A stretch of DNA of 35,128 nucleotides, taken from positions 1 to 35,128 of the forward strand of contig DASZJD010000028.1 in NCBI GenBank assembly GCA_035948415.1, in the 5' to 3' direction. The stretch is from Acidimicrobiia bacterium (GTDB taxonomy: Bacteria > Actinomycetota > Acidimicrobiia > IMCC26256 > PALSA-555). The notes beneath the pieces were generated by a model. The model was not told where the DNA came from, ran no database searches, and was given only the letters and a program-made list of their open reading frames with translations. The position numbers and the translations under genes are program-made. Position 1 is the stretch's first letter; the number at the start of each line of letters is the position of its first letter. This document shows, one piece after another, positions 26,543 to 34,394 of this stretch.

Positions 26543-27313
26543 TCAGCCGGGACTCGAACCGGGCCCCCTCGGCCCCGGGACGCCCCGGAACTCGTAGCGC
26601 TCGGCGCCGCGGCCGGCGACGATCGTGCGCACGACGCCGGCCTCGTCGGCGGCGAGCAGCGCCGCCACCGCCTCGGCGACCTCGGCGGGATCGAGGATCG
26701 GCCGTCCCTCGTCGAGGATCCGCCGCTTCTGCTCCGGCGTGAGCAGCCCGGTGTCGACGCCCCCCGGGCAAATGGCCTGGAGGCGCACGCCGCGCGCCGC
26801 GAGCTGCGGCGCGGCGCTGCGCACGAAGCCGACGACGGCGTGCTTCGTCGCCGCGTACATCGGGTCCTGCTCGTAGGGGCCGAGCCCGGCCAGCGACGCC
26901 GTCGCCACGATGGCGCCCCCGCCGCCACCGGCGATGATCGGGGCGAGGGCGCGCACGCCGAGCAGCACCCCGTCGAGGTTCACGCCCCGCACGCGCTCGA
27001 GCCGGGTCCAGGGCACGTCGAGGACGTCGGTGGGCACGGCCGCCGTCAGCACCCCCGCGTTCAGGAGCGCGCCCACGACCCGTTCCTCGCGGCGGCCGAG
27101 CTCGTCGACGAGCCGGCCCCAGGCGGCCTCGTCGCTGACGTCCAGGGCCACGAACCTGCCGCCGACGTCGTCGGCGACCCCGCGGCCGGCCTCGTCGGCG
27201 ACGTCGCAGCACACGACGGCGCGGCCGTCGCGGGCCAGCCGCCGCGCCGAGGCGGCGCCGATCCCGGACGCGGCGCCGGTCACGACGACCACCGGCGCCG
27301 CCGACCCGCTCAG
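26543..27313 (-). CDS. Short-chain dehydrogenase/reductase, probable CTG start
   Basis: A 256-residue classical SDR with TGAASGIGA, LLNAG, Ser140 in ATASLAG and YAATK (Tyr153, Lys157). The N-terminus needs a few residues before strand 1 (SGSAAPVVVVTG). The only start that provides them is a CTG at 27313, which overlaps the stop of the small CxxC gene as CTGA; a GTG at 27292 would begin directly at strand 1. The end (GVPGPRGPGSSPG) is in a GC-rich stretch. Predicted NAD(P)-dependent oxidoreductase of unknown substrate. Confidence 0.83.
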   Translation of the reverse strand: MSGSAAPVVVVTGAASGIGAASARRLARDGRAVVCCDVADEAGRGVADDVGGRFVALDVSDEAAWGRLVDELGRREERVVGALLNAGVLTAAVPTDVLDVPWTRLERVRGVNLDGVLLGVRALAPIIAGGGGGAIVATASLAGLGPYEQDPMYAATKHAVVGFVRSAAPQLAARGVRLQAICPGGVDTGLLTPEQKRRILDEGRPILDPAEVAEAVAALLAADEAGVVRTIVAGRGAERYEFRGVPGPRGPGSSPG

Positions 27314-27570
27314 GCGGCCTCCCGCGGGTCGTCGAGCCGCACCGCGCGCACCGCCGGCTCGTGCTCGCGGAGGGCGTCGAGGAGCAGCCGGTCGAGCAGC
27401 GGTCGGGGCACCACGCACTCGGCGCAGTCGGCCGACTCGAGCTCGAGGCGCAACGACAGCTCGCCCGCGGCCCCGTCCCACCCGACCACGACGACCTGGG
27501 CGCCGTCGGGCCCGAGGAAGCGGGCGACGGCGGCGAGCCCGGCGGCGAGCCCGGGCGGCGCCGAGCTCAC
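27310..27570 (-). CDS. Small CxxC protein, NifU C-terminal-domain-like (86 aa)
   Basis: An 86-residue protein with LRLELESADCAECVVPRPLLDRLLLDALREHEPAVRAVRL. The strand-CxxC-helix-strand order (Cys49, Cys52) resembles the NifU C-terminal domain, which holds Fe-S clusters, but the likeness is limited and another thiol function is possible. It starts at GTG 27570 in a GTGA overlap and ends in a CTGA overlap, so it is fully embedded in the coupled operon. Its position between two SDRs, downstream of a selenoprotein, suggests a redox or cluster-related role (inference). Confidence 0.65.
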   Translation of the reverse strand: MSSAPPGLAAGLAAVARFLGPDGAQVVVVGWDGAAGELSLRLELESADCAECVVPRPLLDRLLLDALREHEPAVRAVRLDDPREAA

Positions 27571-28361
27571 GTCGTCTCCAGGCGGGGCCGGTTGCGGGCC
27601 AGGTGGGCGCCGTTGTCGGAGAGCACGAGCTGCCCGGTCACCCCCCGCCCGAGGTCGGAGGCCAAGGCCACGACGAGGCGGGCGAGGTCGTCGGGCTCGT
27701 TCATCCGTCCGAGCGGGATCGAGGTCACGAGCGCGGCGAGATAGTCGTCCGACAGCGCGTCGCGGGTGCTGGGGGTCAGGGTCGTGCCGGGCGCCACCGC
27801 GTTCACGCGCACGCCGTGCGGGCCGAGCTCGACCGCCAGGGTCTGCGAGAGGTGGTTGATGGCGGCCTTGGCCGCGCCGTAGGCGGCGAGGTCGAGGGCC
27901 GGGCGCGTGCTCTCACCCGAGCTGACGTTGAGGATGACCCCGCCGACCCGCGCGGCGACCATGGCCGCGCCCTCGGCCCGGCAGCACGCCGCGGTCACGA
28001 GGAGGTTCTGGGTCACGACCTCCGCGACGTAGCCCGGGTCCTGGTCGAGGAACGGGGCCGGGGCGAGCCCGGCCAGGCTCCCGACGTTGTTGACGGCGAC
28101 GTCGAGCCCGCCGAGCGCGGCGACGGTCGCCTCGACGGCGTCGGCGGCGGCGCCGTCGCGCCGGAGGTCGGCCTCCACGGCGGCGACCCGCGTGCCCTCG
28201 CGTCCGGCCTCGGCCGCGGCCGACGCCAGGGCCGCGGCGTCGCGGTCCACGAGCGCGACGTCGCACCCGGCGCGGGCCAGCCAGGACGCGACCGCCCGTC
28301 CGATGCCGGCGCCGGCGCCGGTGACGAGCGCGGCGCGGTCCGCCAGTCGCAGGTCGATCAC
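27567..28361 (-). CDS. Short-chain dehydrogenase/reductase
   Basis: A 264-residue classical SDR: TGAGAGIGRA, NNVGSLAG, Ser148 in NVSSGES and YGAAK (Tyr161, Lys165), ending with GVTGQLVLSDNGAHL. All catalytic residues are present. GTG at 28361 overlaps the upstream alcohol dehydrogenase stop (GTGA), and its own stop overlaps the next start. Predicted to oxidise or reduce a hydroxyl/ketone intermediate. Confidence 0.88.
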   Translation of the reverse strand: MIDLRLADRAALVTGAGAGIGRAVASWLARAGCDVALVDRDAAALASAAAEAGREGTRVAAVEADLRRDGAAADAVEATVAALGGLDVAVNNVGSLAGLAPAPFLDQDPGYVAEVVTQNLLVTAACCRAEGAAMVAARVGGVILNVSSGESTRPALDLAAYGAAKAAINHLSQTLAVELGPHGVRVNAVAPGTTLTPSTRDALSDDYLAALVTSIPLGRMNEPDDLARLVVALASDLGRGVTGQLVLSDNGAHLARNRPRLETT

Positions 28362-29296
28362 GGCTCGAGCACGACCTTGATCGCGCCCGAGCCCCGGTCG
28401 GCGGCGACGCGGAAGGCCTCGGCCGCGTCCTCGAGCGGGAAGCGGTGGGTCACGAGCGCGGCGACGATCTCCGGTTCCCGAGCCAGGAGCGCGGCGGCGT
28501 CGTCGAGGTCGCGCCCGCCCGGATGCCACCCGTACGTGTACGACCAGCGGAACTCGAGCTCCTTCATGAGCGCCGGGATCCCCGGCACCGGGACCGGGCT
28601 CCAGTGCGTGCTGAGGAGCAGGACGAGCCCGCCCGGCCGGCACAGCGACGCCGCGCGCGCGAGCGCGCTGTCGGTGCCGGCGGCCTCGACGACGACGTCG
28701 TACTCCTCGTCGCCGACGCCGGACGCGCCGAGCCGCTCGCCGGCCTCCTGCTGGTGGCGGTGCCGTGCCGCCAGCCCGATCGTGGTGACGCCGCGGCCGC
28801 GGGCCGCGGCCACCGCCGCCAGCCCGATGGCGCCGCCCCCGACGACCGCGACTCGAACGGCAGGGTCGACGGCGGCGAGCCGCAGCCCGTGCCCGGCGAC
28901 GGCGAGCGGCTCGACCAGGCAGCCGTCGGCGACCGGCACGCCCGCGGGCAGCGGCACGAGGGCGGTCGCGCCGACGAGGACGCGCTCCGCCATCCCGCCG
29001 TCGACCGCCACCCCGAGGGCTCGCTCGGCGCCGGTGCGGCAGCGGTGCGGGGCGCCGGCCCGGCACTGGTCGCAGGCGCCGCACGGCTGGCTGGGGTCGA
29101 TCGCGACCGCGGTGCCGTCCTCGAGCCGGCCCGCGAACTCGTGGCCCAGCGTGAACGGGAGCGGGCCGTGCTCGAGCAGGTGCAGGTCGCTGCCGCAGAT
29201 CCCGGCCGCGACGACGTCGACGCGGCGGCCGGGTCCCGCCGGCTCGGGCCGATCGACGACGGTGACGCCGTCGGGGGAGTCGCGGACGGCCCTCAC
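28358..29296 (-). CDS. Zinc-dependent alcohol dehydrogenase (MDR family)
   Basis: A 312-residue medium-chain dehydrogenase. Catalytic zinc ligands include Cys34 in GICGSD and His52-Glu53 in GHE; the structural zinc is held by Cys72, Cys75, Cys78 and Cys86. The Rossmann motif GGGAIG lies at ~153-158. It is shorter than the usual ~350 residues, with trimmed loops. The GTG at 29296 gives MRAVRDSPDGVTVVDRPEP and overlaps the stop of the UGSC selenoprotein gene (GTGA). Predicted NAD(P)-dependent alcohol oxidation. Confidence 0.88.
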   Translation of the reverse strand: MRAVRDSPDGVTVVDRPEPAGPGRRVDVVAAGICGSDLHLLEHGPLPFTLGHEFAGRLEDGTAVAIDPSQPCGACDQCRAGAPHRCRTGAERALGVAVDGGMAERVLVGATALVPLPAGVPVADGCLVEPLAVAGHGLRLAAVDPAVRVAVVGGGAIGLAAVAAARGRGVTTIGLAARHRHQQEAGERLGASGVGDEEYDVVVEAAGTDSALARAASLCRPGGLVLLLSTHWSPVPVPGIPALMKELEFRWSYTYGWHPGGRDLDDAAALLAREPEIVAALVTHRFPLEDAAEAFRVAADRGSGAIKVVLEP

Positions 29297-29826
29297 GGGT
29301 GACCGGTCAGGAGCCCGAGCACCGCCTCGACCGCCTCGTCGGCGCGGCTCGTGACGTCCGCGGCGGCGATCCCGCCGAGCGGGTGCGTGACCACCGCGAT
29401 GCGGGCGCTCGGCAGCCCGGACGCGGCCGCGACCTGGCGGGCGAGCGCCGCGAACGCGGTCGTGGCCACGAGGACGGTCGGGCGCCCGGCGGCTTCGAGC
29501 CGCACCAGGTCGTGGACACTCCACGACGTGCACGACCCTCAGTCGGCGGATCCGGTCACGACGACGTGCGCGGCCTCGAGCTGGCGCAGGATCTCCGGCT
29601 CGGCGGGCTCGGCCGCGGTCGCCTTGGCCGCGACGATGGCCACCTCGGCGCCGGTGCGGGCGGCGAGCCGCTCCGCGATGCCGGTCAGCAGGGCGCGGGC
29701 GTTCGGCTTCCCGTTGTCGAGCACCGCGATGGCCCGGCCGCTCAGGCTCGGCACCGCCGGCGCGGCGGCGGCCGGCGTCGGCGCCACCGCCCCCTCGGGG
29801 GAGAGCAGCTCGAGGGCGCGGGTCAT
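29293..29826 (-). CDS. UGSC-family selenoprotein (UGA read as selenocysteine)
   Basis: A 177-residue protein when the TGA at 29539-29541 is read as Sec. Around it the frame reads VVTGSAD-U-GSCTSWSVHD, exactly the UGSC motif that names this selenoprotein family (Sec96, Cys99). Before it are AIAVLDNGKPNARALL and an alpha/beta-type domain; after it PTVLVATTAFAALARQVAAASGLP and the conserved VVTHPLGGI. Both halves are in frame and share the same codon bias. The ATG at 29826 overlaps the upstream stop as ATGA, and the end overlaps the alcohol dehydrogenase start as GTGA. The biochemical function of the family is not established; a selenol/thiol redox role is likely. Gene callers that treat UGA as stop would split it into a 95-residue and a ~70-residue piece. 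Confidence 0.93.
29509..29541 (-). promoter_or_regulatory. UGA-Sec codon and SECIS-like hairpin of the UGSC gene
   Basis: After UGA (29541-29539, minus strand) a perfect seven-pair stem GTCGTGG/CCACGAC (29527-29521 with 29515-29509) closes a five-base loop AGTGT. The loop begins 19 nt after the UGA and contains GU, like bacterial SECIS elements recognised by SelB. Unlike the CMD gene's hairpin it has no bulged U. A competing pairing GGTCGTG/CACGACC is also possible. Confidence 0.75.
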
Positions 29827-30887
29827 GGCTCGACCGCCACCGTGACGCTCCTCGTCATGCCCCAGCTCGGGATCACGCAGGAGTGCTTGCCGGGGCCGCC
29901 GGCGACGAGGACCCGCACGTTGTCGGGATCGTCGGTCATCGGGAGGAGGGCGTCGTCGTCCTCGATGGCCGCCAGCCACGGCGCCCACGCCACCGCCTCG
30001 AAGGCGCGGCGGAGCTCGCCCCGCGGCCGCCGGGCTCGCTCGTACAGGAACGACTGCACGTCGCCCCGCGACCAGCCGTGCGCGGCGATGGTCGCCGCGT
30101 GCTCCGGGCCCAGCACGACGAAGAACTCGCCCTGGGAGATGCAGGCGTTGTTGGACCCGAGGGTCGCCATCACCGAGGCGGCCTTCGTCAGCAGCCGGAC
30201 GGGCTCGTCGCTCTCCATGTCGTGAACGTTGTGCGGGTTCTCCCCGCAGGCGACGGTCACCGCGCTGGCGGCGTCGACGCCGCGGCTGCGGTGGTACGCG
30301 GGCCACGGGCTGGCGGCGGCGTGCTCGGCGACGCAGTACGTGTACTTGCTCGGCTGGCCCTGCGTGGCGGCGTCGCCGGCGCCGGGTCGGGCCCCGCCGA
30401 CGTGCAGCAGGACGAAGCGCACGGCGCGGCCGACGGTGGCGTTGGCGCGGTGGCCGGGACCGAACGCGCCAACACCGGCGTTGAACCCGCCGCGCTCCAC
30501 CGCGTCCCCGTGCACGATCACGAGCGGCGCCACCGGGTGCGTCGTCGCCTGCACCCCCCGCAGGTTCACCTCGGGTCGCGTGAGGGCGCGGACGGCGGCC
30601 GCGACGACCGGCAGCACCGACGGCGGGCAGCCGGCCAGGACCGCGTTCACTGCGACCGTGCGCAGCGTCGCGGCGCCGTCGCGCGGCGGCACCACGCCGA
30701 GCAGCTCGTCGGGGTCCCCCGCGGCGGCGAGCATGCCCTCGACCCGCGCCCGGGTCGGCGCGACCACCGGCAGGCCGTCACCCCACCCGCGCGCGTCGAG
30801 CAGCCCCCACAGCGCCTCGGGCGACTCGTCCGCGACCTCGACCACCTCGTCGGGGTGAGCGGTGAGCGCGTGGTCCGGAAGTGCCAT
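29823..30887 (-). CDS. Cysteine-containing protein of unknown function, partner of the UGSC selenoprotein
   Basis: A 354-residue cytoplasmic protein that I do not recognise as a named enzyme. It starts with an acidic segment and LLDARGWGDGLPVVAPTRARVEGML. It has five cysteines (87, 185, 214, 249, 337) in motifs such as LAGCPPS, KYTYCVAEH, ACGENPHN, NNACISQGEF and KHSCVIPSWGM, plus several His and Asn residues that could form an active site or bind metal. No signal peptide or membrane segment. It is first in the long operon, preceded by TACACT and AGGGGATC, and overlaps the UGSC gene by four bases (ATGA), so the two are probably made in fixed ratio and may act as a complex (inference). Confidence 0.8.
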   Translation of the reverse strand: MALPDHALTAHPDEVVEVADESPEALWGLLDARGWGDGLPVVAPTRARVEGMLAAAGDPDELLGVVPPRDGAATLRTVAVNAVLAGCPPSVLPVVAAAVRALTRPEVNLRGVQATTHPVAPLVIVHGDAVERGGFNAGVGAFGPGHRANATVGRAVRFVLLHVGGARPGAGDAATQGQPSKYTYCVAEHAAASPWPAYHRSRGVDAASAVTVACGENPHNVHDMESDEPVRLLTKAASVMATLGSNNACISQGEFFVVLGPEHAATIAAHGWSRGDVQSFLYERARRPRGELRRAFEAVAWAPWLAAIEDDDALLPMTDDPDNVRVLVAGGPGKHSCVIPSWGMTRSVTVAVEP

Positions 30888-30913
30888 GATCCCCTGCGGC
30901 GTGAGCCACGCGC

Positions 30914-30919
30914 AGTGTA
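30914..30919 (-). promoter_or_regulatory. -10 element of the UGSC operon
   Basis: Minus-strand TACACT fits TANNNT and lies 26 bases before the ATG at 30887, leaving a short leader with an AGGGG ribosome site. No convincing -35 was found. The gap to the divergent alcohol dehydrogenase gene is 68 bp and contains no KstR-type box. Confidence 0.45.
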
Positions 30920-30955
30920 CGGGGGAGGTCCCTTGGGCGCGACGGGGACGCGGCC

Positions 30956-32047
30956 GTGACCAGCACCGTGCGGGCCGGCGTGTTCACCGGTGATTCGCGT
31001 CACGAGGTGCGGAGCTTCCCCGAGCCGGACCCGCCGCCCGGCGGCGCGGTGCTGCGCGTCGAGGCCTGCGGGCTGTGCGGGAGCGACCTGGCCCAGCACG
31101 AGGGCGGGGTCGGCGTCCCGGGCGAGCGGTTCCCCGTCGTGCCCGGGCACGAGATCGTCGGGCGGGTGGCGAAGCTCACCGACGCCGGGGCCTCGGCCTG
31201 GGGCCTCGCCGAGGGCGACCGCGTCTGCGTCGACGAGATCCTCCGCTGCGGGACGTGCTCGGCGTGCCGGGCCGGCGAGCCCGACTGCGTCGCCATGCAG
31301 GTCTACGGCTACACGATGGGCGTCGACGACGGGCCCGGGCTGTGGGGCGGCTACGGGGAGCTGATGGCGGTGCGGCCCGGCACGAACCTGCACCGGGTGC
31401 CCGACGACGTCCCCGCGGCGGAGCTGACGATGTTCGAGCCGCTCGCCAACGCCGTCCACTGGGTGGGCCGGGCCGGGGTGGCGCTCGGCGACACCGTCGT
31501 CGTCGAGGGGCCCGGCCACCAGGGCCTGGCCTGTCTCGTCGCCGCGCTCGCGGCGGGGGCGGCCCGCGTCGTCGTGACCGGAACCGGCGACGACGCCGTC
31601 CGCCTCGACGCCGCCCGCCACCTCGGCGCGGCGGCGACCGTCGACGTCGACGCCGAGGACCCGGTGACCCGGGTCGCCGAGCTGACCGACGGCCGGATGG
31701 CCGACGTCGTGATGGACCTCGCCGCGGTCGCGACCGCGACGGTCCCGCTGGCCCTGAAGCTGGCTCGGACCCGCGGCACGGTGCTGCTCGCCGGGCTCAA
31801 GCACTTCCGCCCCGTCGAGGGCCTGGTCTCGGACCTGATCGTCCTGCGCCAGCTGACCCTGGTCGGGGGAGCGGGATACACGCCGACGGCGATGGCGCGC
31901 GCGGTCGCCCTCCTCGTCTCGGGCGCGGTCGACCGCGGGCCCCTGGTGGGGGAGACCGTCACCCTCGACGCCCTCGACGAGGGCGTCGCCCTGCTCGCCC
32001 GCGCCGCCGACCACGACGCGGTGCACGTCAGCCTCGTGCATCCCTGA
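30956..32047 (+). CDS. Zinc-dependent alcohol dehydrogenase (MDR, threonine/sorbitol dehydrogenase-like)
   Basis: A 363-residue medium-chain dehydrogenase with catalytic zinc ligands Cys41 (LCGSD) and His65-Glu66 (GHE), structural zinc ligands Cys98, Cys101, Cys104 and Cys111, and a cofactor turn VVVEGPGHQGLACL in place of the usual GxGxxG. Normal length. The GTG at 30956 follows GGGGA by 7 bases. It diverges from the UGSC operon and is followed after 9 bp by an SDR, suggesting a two-step alcohol/hydroxyacyl oxidation unit. Confidence 0.9.
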   Translation: MTSTVRAGVFTGDSRHEVRSFPEPDPPPGGAVLRVEACGLCGSDLAQHEGGVGVPGERFPVVPGHEIVGRVAKLTDAGASAWGLAEGDRVCVDEILRCGTCSACRAGEPDCVAMQVYGYTMGVDDGPGLWGGYGELMAVRPGTNLHRVPDDVPAAELTMFEPLANAVHWVGRAGVALGDTVVVEGPGHQGLACLVAALAAGAARVVVTGTGDDAVRLDAARHLGAAATVDVDAEDPVTRVAELTDGRMADVVMDLAAVATATVPLALKLARTRGTVLLAGLKHFRPVEGLVSDLIVLRQLTLVGGAGYTPTAMARAVALLVSGAVDRGPLVGETVTLDALDEGVALLARAADHDAVHVSLVHP

Positions 32048-32056
32048 GGGGTGGGG

Positions 32057-32929
32057 GTGGGCGCGCTCGACGGCCGGGTGGTGGTGGTCACGGGCGCGGG
32101 TCGCGGCATGGGGCGCGAGCACGCCCGGCTCCTCGCCGCCGAGGGAGCGGCGCTCGTCGTGAACGACACCGGCGCCGAGCGGGACGGCACCGGCGGCGAC
32201 CCCGCCGTCGTCGAGGCGGTCGCGGCCGAGCTCGCGGCCCGGGGGGCGGCGGTGGTCGCCACCGCCGATGACGTCAGCACGATGGACGGCGCCGAGCGGA
32301 CCGTCGCCGCCGCGGTCGACGGGTGGGGCCGGCTCGACGCGCTCGTCAACAATGCCGGGATCCTGCGGGACCGGATGTTCGTGAACATGACCGAGGACGA
32401 CTGGGACGCGGTCGTGCGCGGCCATCTCCGCTCCACGTTCTGCACGACGCGGCGGGCGGCCGGGCACTGGCGCGACCGGTCGAAGGCCGGCGAGGAGGTC
32501 CGCGCCGCGGTCGTGAACGTCTCGTCGACCTCGGGGCTGCTCGGGTCGGTCGGCCAGACGAACTACGGAGCGGCCAAGGCCGGGGTCGCCGCCCTCACCG
32601 TCATCCTGGCGCAGGAGCTCGGCCGGTACGGGGTGCGGGTGAACGCCATCGTGCCGGTCGCCCGCACCCGCATGACCGAGGAGGTCGCGGGCATCGCCGA
32701 CGTGGTCCGCGCCCCCGCCGACCCGGCCGCCTTCGACGTCTACGACCCCGCCAACGTGTCGCCGGTGGTCGCCTGGCTCGTCAGCGAGGCCTGCCCCGCG
32801 ACCGGTCGGGTGCTGTACGTCCGGGGCGGGGAGGTCCGGGTGATGGACGGCTGGCACCACGGGCGGACGGTCGAGCGGGACGGCCGCTGGACCGTCCCCG
32901 CGCTCGGGGCGGCGCTCGGCGACCTGTGA
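32057..32929 (+). CDS. SDR, multifunctional-enzyme type (17-beta-HSD4-like)
   Basis: A 290-residue SDR with TGAGRGMGREHARLLAAEGA, VVNDTGA, LVNNAGILRDRMFVNMTEDDWD, Ser157 in NVSSTSGL and YGAAK (Tyr170, Lys174). The NDTG and NAGILRDRMF blocks resemble the dehydrogenase domain of peroxisomal MFE-2/17-beta-HSD4, which oxidises 3-hydroxyacyl-CoAs including bile-acid intermediates. GTG at 32057 has GAGGGG 5 bases upstream; a GTG at 32051 is too close to that site. It ends 105 bp before the transport genes. Confidence 0.87.
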   Translation: MGALDGRVVVVTGAGRGMGREHARLLAAEGAALVVNDTGAERDGTGGDPAVVEAVAAELAARGAAVVATADDVSTMDGAERTVAAAVDGWGRLDALVNNAGILRDRMFVNMTEDDWDAVVRGHLRSTFCTTRRAAGHWRDRSKAGEEVRAAVVNVSSTSGLLGSVGQTNYGAAKAGVAALTVILAQELGRYGVRVNAIVPVARTRMTEEVAGIADVVRAPADPAAFDVYDPANVSPVVAWLVSEACPATGRVLYVRGGEVRVMDGWHHGRTVERDGRWTVPALGAALGDL

Positions 32930-32940
32930 CCGGGGTGCCT

Positions 32941-32954
32941 TGCAACACGTTTCA
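32941..32954. promoter_or_regulatory. KstR-like operator upstream of ABC transport genes
   Basis: TGCAACACGTTTCA matches the KstR consensus TnnAACnnGTTnnA at every defined base, with the AACACGTT core seen in mycobacterial sites. It overlaps a plausible -35 (TTGCAA, 32940-32945), with AAGACT 17 bases downstream as -10, in the 105-bp gap before the binding-protein gene. Binding would block transcription. Confidence 0.68.
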
Positions 32955-33034
32955 GTTCCGACAAGACTGCGGCCCGTCTCGGCGCCGACAGCGCGAGCGG
33001 CCCGTGCGGGGCCCCGGGCACAGGGGGGATCAGC

Positions 33035-34381
33035 GTGAGACGTTTCCGGTGGACGGCCATCCTGACCGTCGTCGCGCTCGCCAGCGTCGGGAGCGCCACC
33101 GCCGCCGTGGCCGCCTCCAGCGGCGGCCGGGCCGCCGCCGGGCCGCCACCCACCGCCACCGAGGTCGGCGTCACCAGCAGCGAGATCCACATCGCCGTCG
33201 TCGCCGACGTCGACAACACCCTCCAGCCCGGGCTCTTCCGCGGCTCGGTCGCGGGGGTCCGGTCCTTCGCCAGCTACATCAACTCCCTCGGCGGGATCGG
33301 CGGGCGCAAGGTGGTGGTCGACTTCATCGACTCGCACCTCAGCAACAGCGAGGCCCGGAACGCCGTCATCCGGGCCTGCAGCCAGGACTTCGCCCTCGTC
33401 GGAACCTCGGCGCTGTTCCTGAACAACGTCGACGACCTGCTTTCCTGCAAGGACCAGAGCGGCCAGACGACCGGGCTGCCCGACATCCCGGTCGTGGCCA
33501 CCGAGATCGTCCAGCAGTGCTCGCCGACCTCGTTCCCGATCAACCCGCCCCAGATCGTCTGCGGGACCAGGGCCCAGCACCCGCAGACCTACCAGGCCAA
33601 CGCCGGCCGGTACTTCTACTACGCGAAGAAGTTCGGGAAGAACCTCCACGGCGTCTACCTCTACACGGGCGACCTCAAGAGCGCCCACGACGCCAACCAG
33701 GTGACGGGGACGGCGCTCCAGAACCTCGGGGTCAAGGCCGACCTGGCCACCTCGATCTCCGCGCTCGCGCCCCAGAGCGGCTACACGCCCGCGGCGCAGT
33801 CGATGAAGTCGAAGGGCTCGAACTTCGCCGAGGTCGAGCTCGCCTACAGCCAGACCGTGGACCTGCGGAAGGAGGCGGCGCTCCAGGGGGTCACCGACCC
33901 GAAGATCCTCTGGTCCTGCACCGTCCAGTGCTACAACCCGCAGTTCCTGTCCCAGGGCGGCGCCTCGGTCGAGGGCCAGCACATCTCGCTCGGCTTCCTG
34001 CCCTTCGAGGAACCGAAGGCGAACAAGGCCGTGGCCGCGTTCGACAAGTACACGCCCGCCGACGAGCGGGACGGCTTCGCCGCCGACGGCTTCGCCGCCG
34101 GGCTGGCGCTGCGCGACGCGGCGAACGCGGTCGTGAAGCAGAGCGGCACGAACGGCCTCACCCGGAAGGCCCTGCTCAGCGCGCTGAACAACCTCACCGC
34201 CTTCAACGGCGACGGGATGTTCGGCACCACGAACATCGGCGGCCGGGTCCCGTCGGACTGCTACATGATCGTCCAGGTGAAGAACGGGAAGTACGTGCGG
34301 GAGTTCCCGACGAAGCCCGGGACCTTGGACTGCACCAAGCGCAATGTCGTGAACTTCAAGCTCGATCTCGGAACTGGGTGA
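33035..34381 (+). CDS. ABC transporter substrate-binding protein (branched-chain amino acid/LivK type)
   Basis: A 448-residue exported protein. The start MRRFRWTAILTVVALASVG, continuing to AVAAS, is a Sec signal peptide with a likely cut near residue 27. There is no lipobox cysteine, so anchoring is unclear. The mature part is a type I periplasmic-binding fold: IHIAVVADVDN, FASYINSLGGIGGRKVVVDFIDS, and FNGDGMFGTTNIGGRVPSDCYMIVQVKNG near the end. Relatives bind amino acids, aromatic acids, amides and other small acids. AGGGGGG lies 6 bases before the GTG at 33035. It precedes the ATPase gene by 13 bp and is downstream of a KstR-like box, suggesting uptake of the catabolic substrate or a side product. 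Confidence 0.9.
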   Translation: MRRFRWTAILTVVALASVGSATAAVAASSGGRAAAGPPPTATEVGVTSSEIHIAVVADVDNTLQPGLFRGSVAGVRSFASYINSLGGIGGRKVVVDFIDSHLSNSEARNAVIRACSQDFALVGTSALFLNNVDDLLSCKDQSGQTTGLPDIPVVATEIVQQCSPTSFPINPPQIVCGTRAQHPQTYQANAGRYFYYAKKFGKNLHGVYLYTGDLKSAHDANQVTGTALQNLGVKADLATSISALAPQSGYTPAAQSMKSKGSNFAEVELAYSQTVDLRKEAALQGVTDPKILWSCTVQCYNPQFLSQGGASVEGQHISLGFLPFEEPKANKAVAAFDKYTPADERDGFAADGFAAGLALRDAANAVVKQSGTNGLTRKALLSALNNLTAFNGDGMFGTTNIGGRVPSDCYMIVQVKNGKYVREFPTKPGTLDCTKRNVVNFKLDLGTG

Positions 34382-34394
34382 TCCGCACGGCGTC

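Noticed and set aside
26530-26575. tRNA T-arm-like sequence on the minus strand (GGTTCGAGTCC)
   Set aside because: It lies at the end of an SDR gene. No acceptor 5' half, D-arm or anticodon arm precedes it and the T-stem has a mismatch, so it is not a tRNA gene; an attachment-site scar is possible but unsupported.
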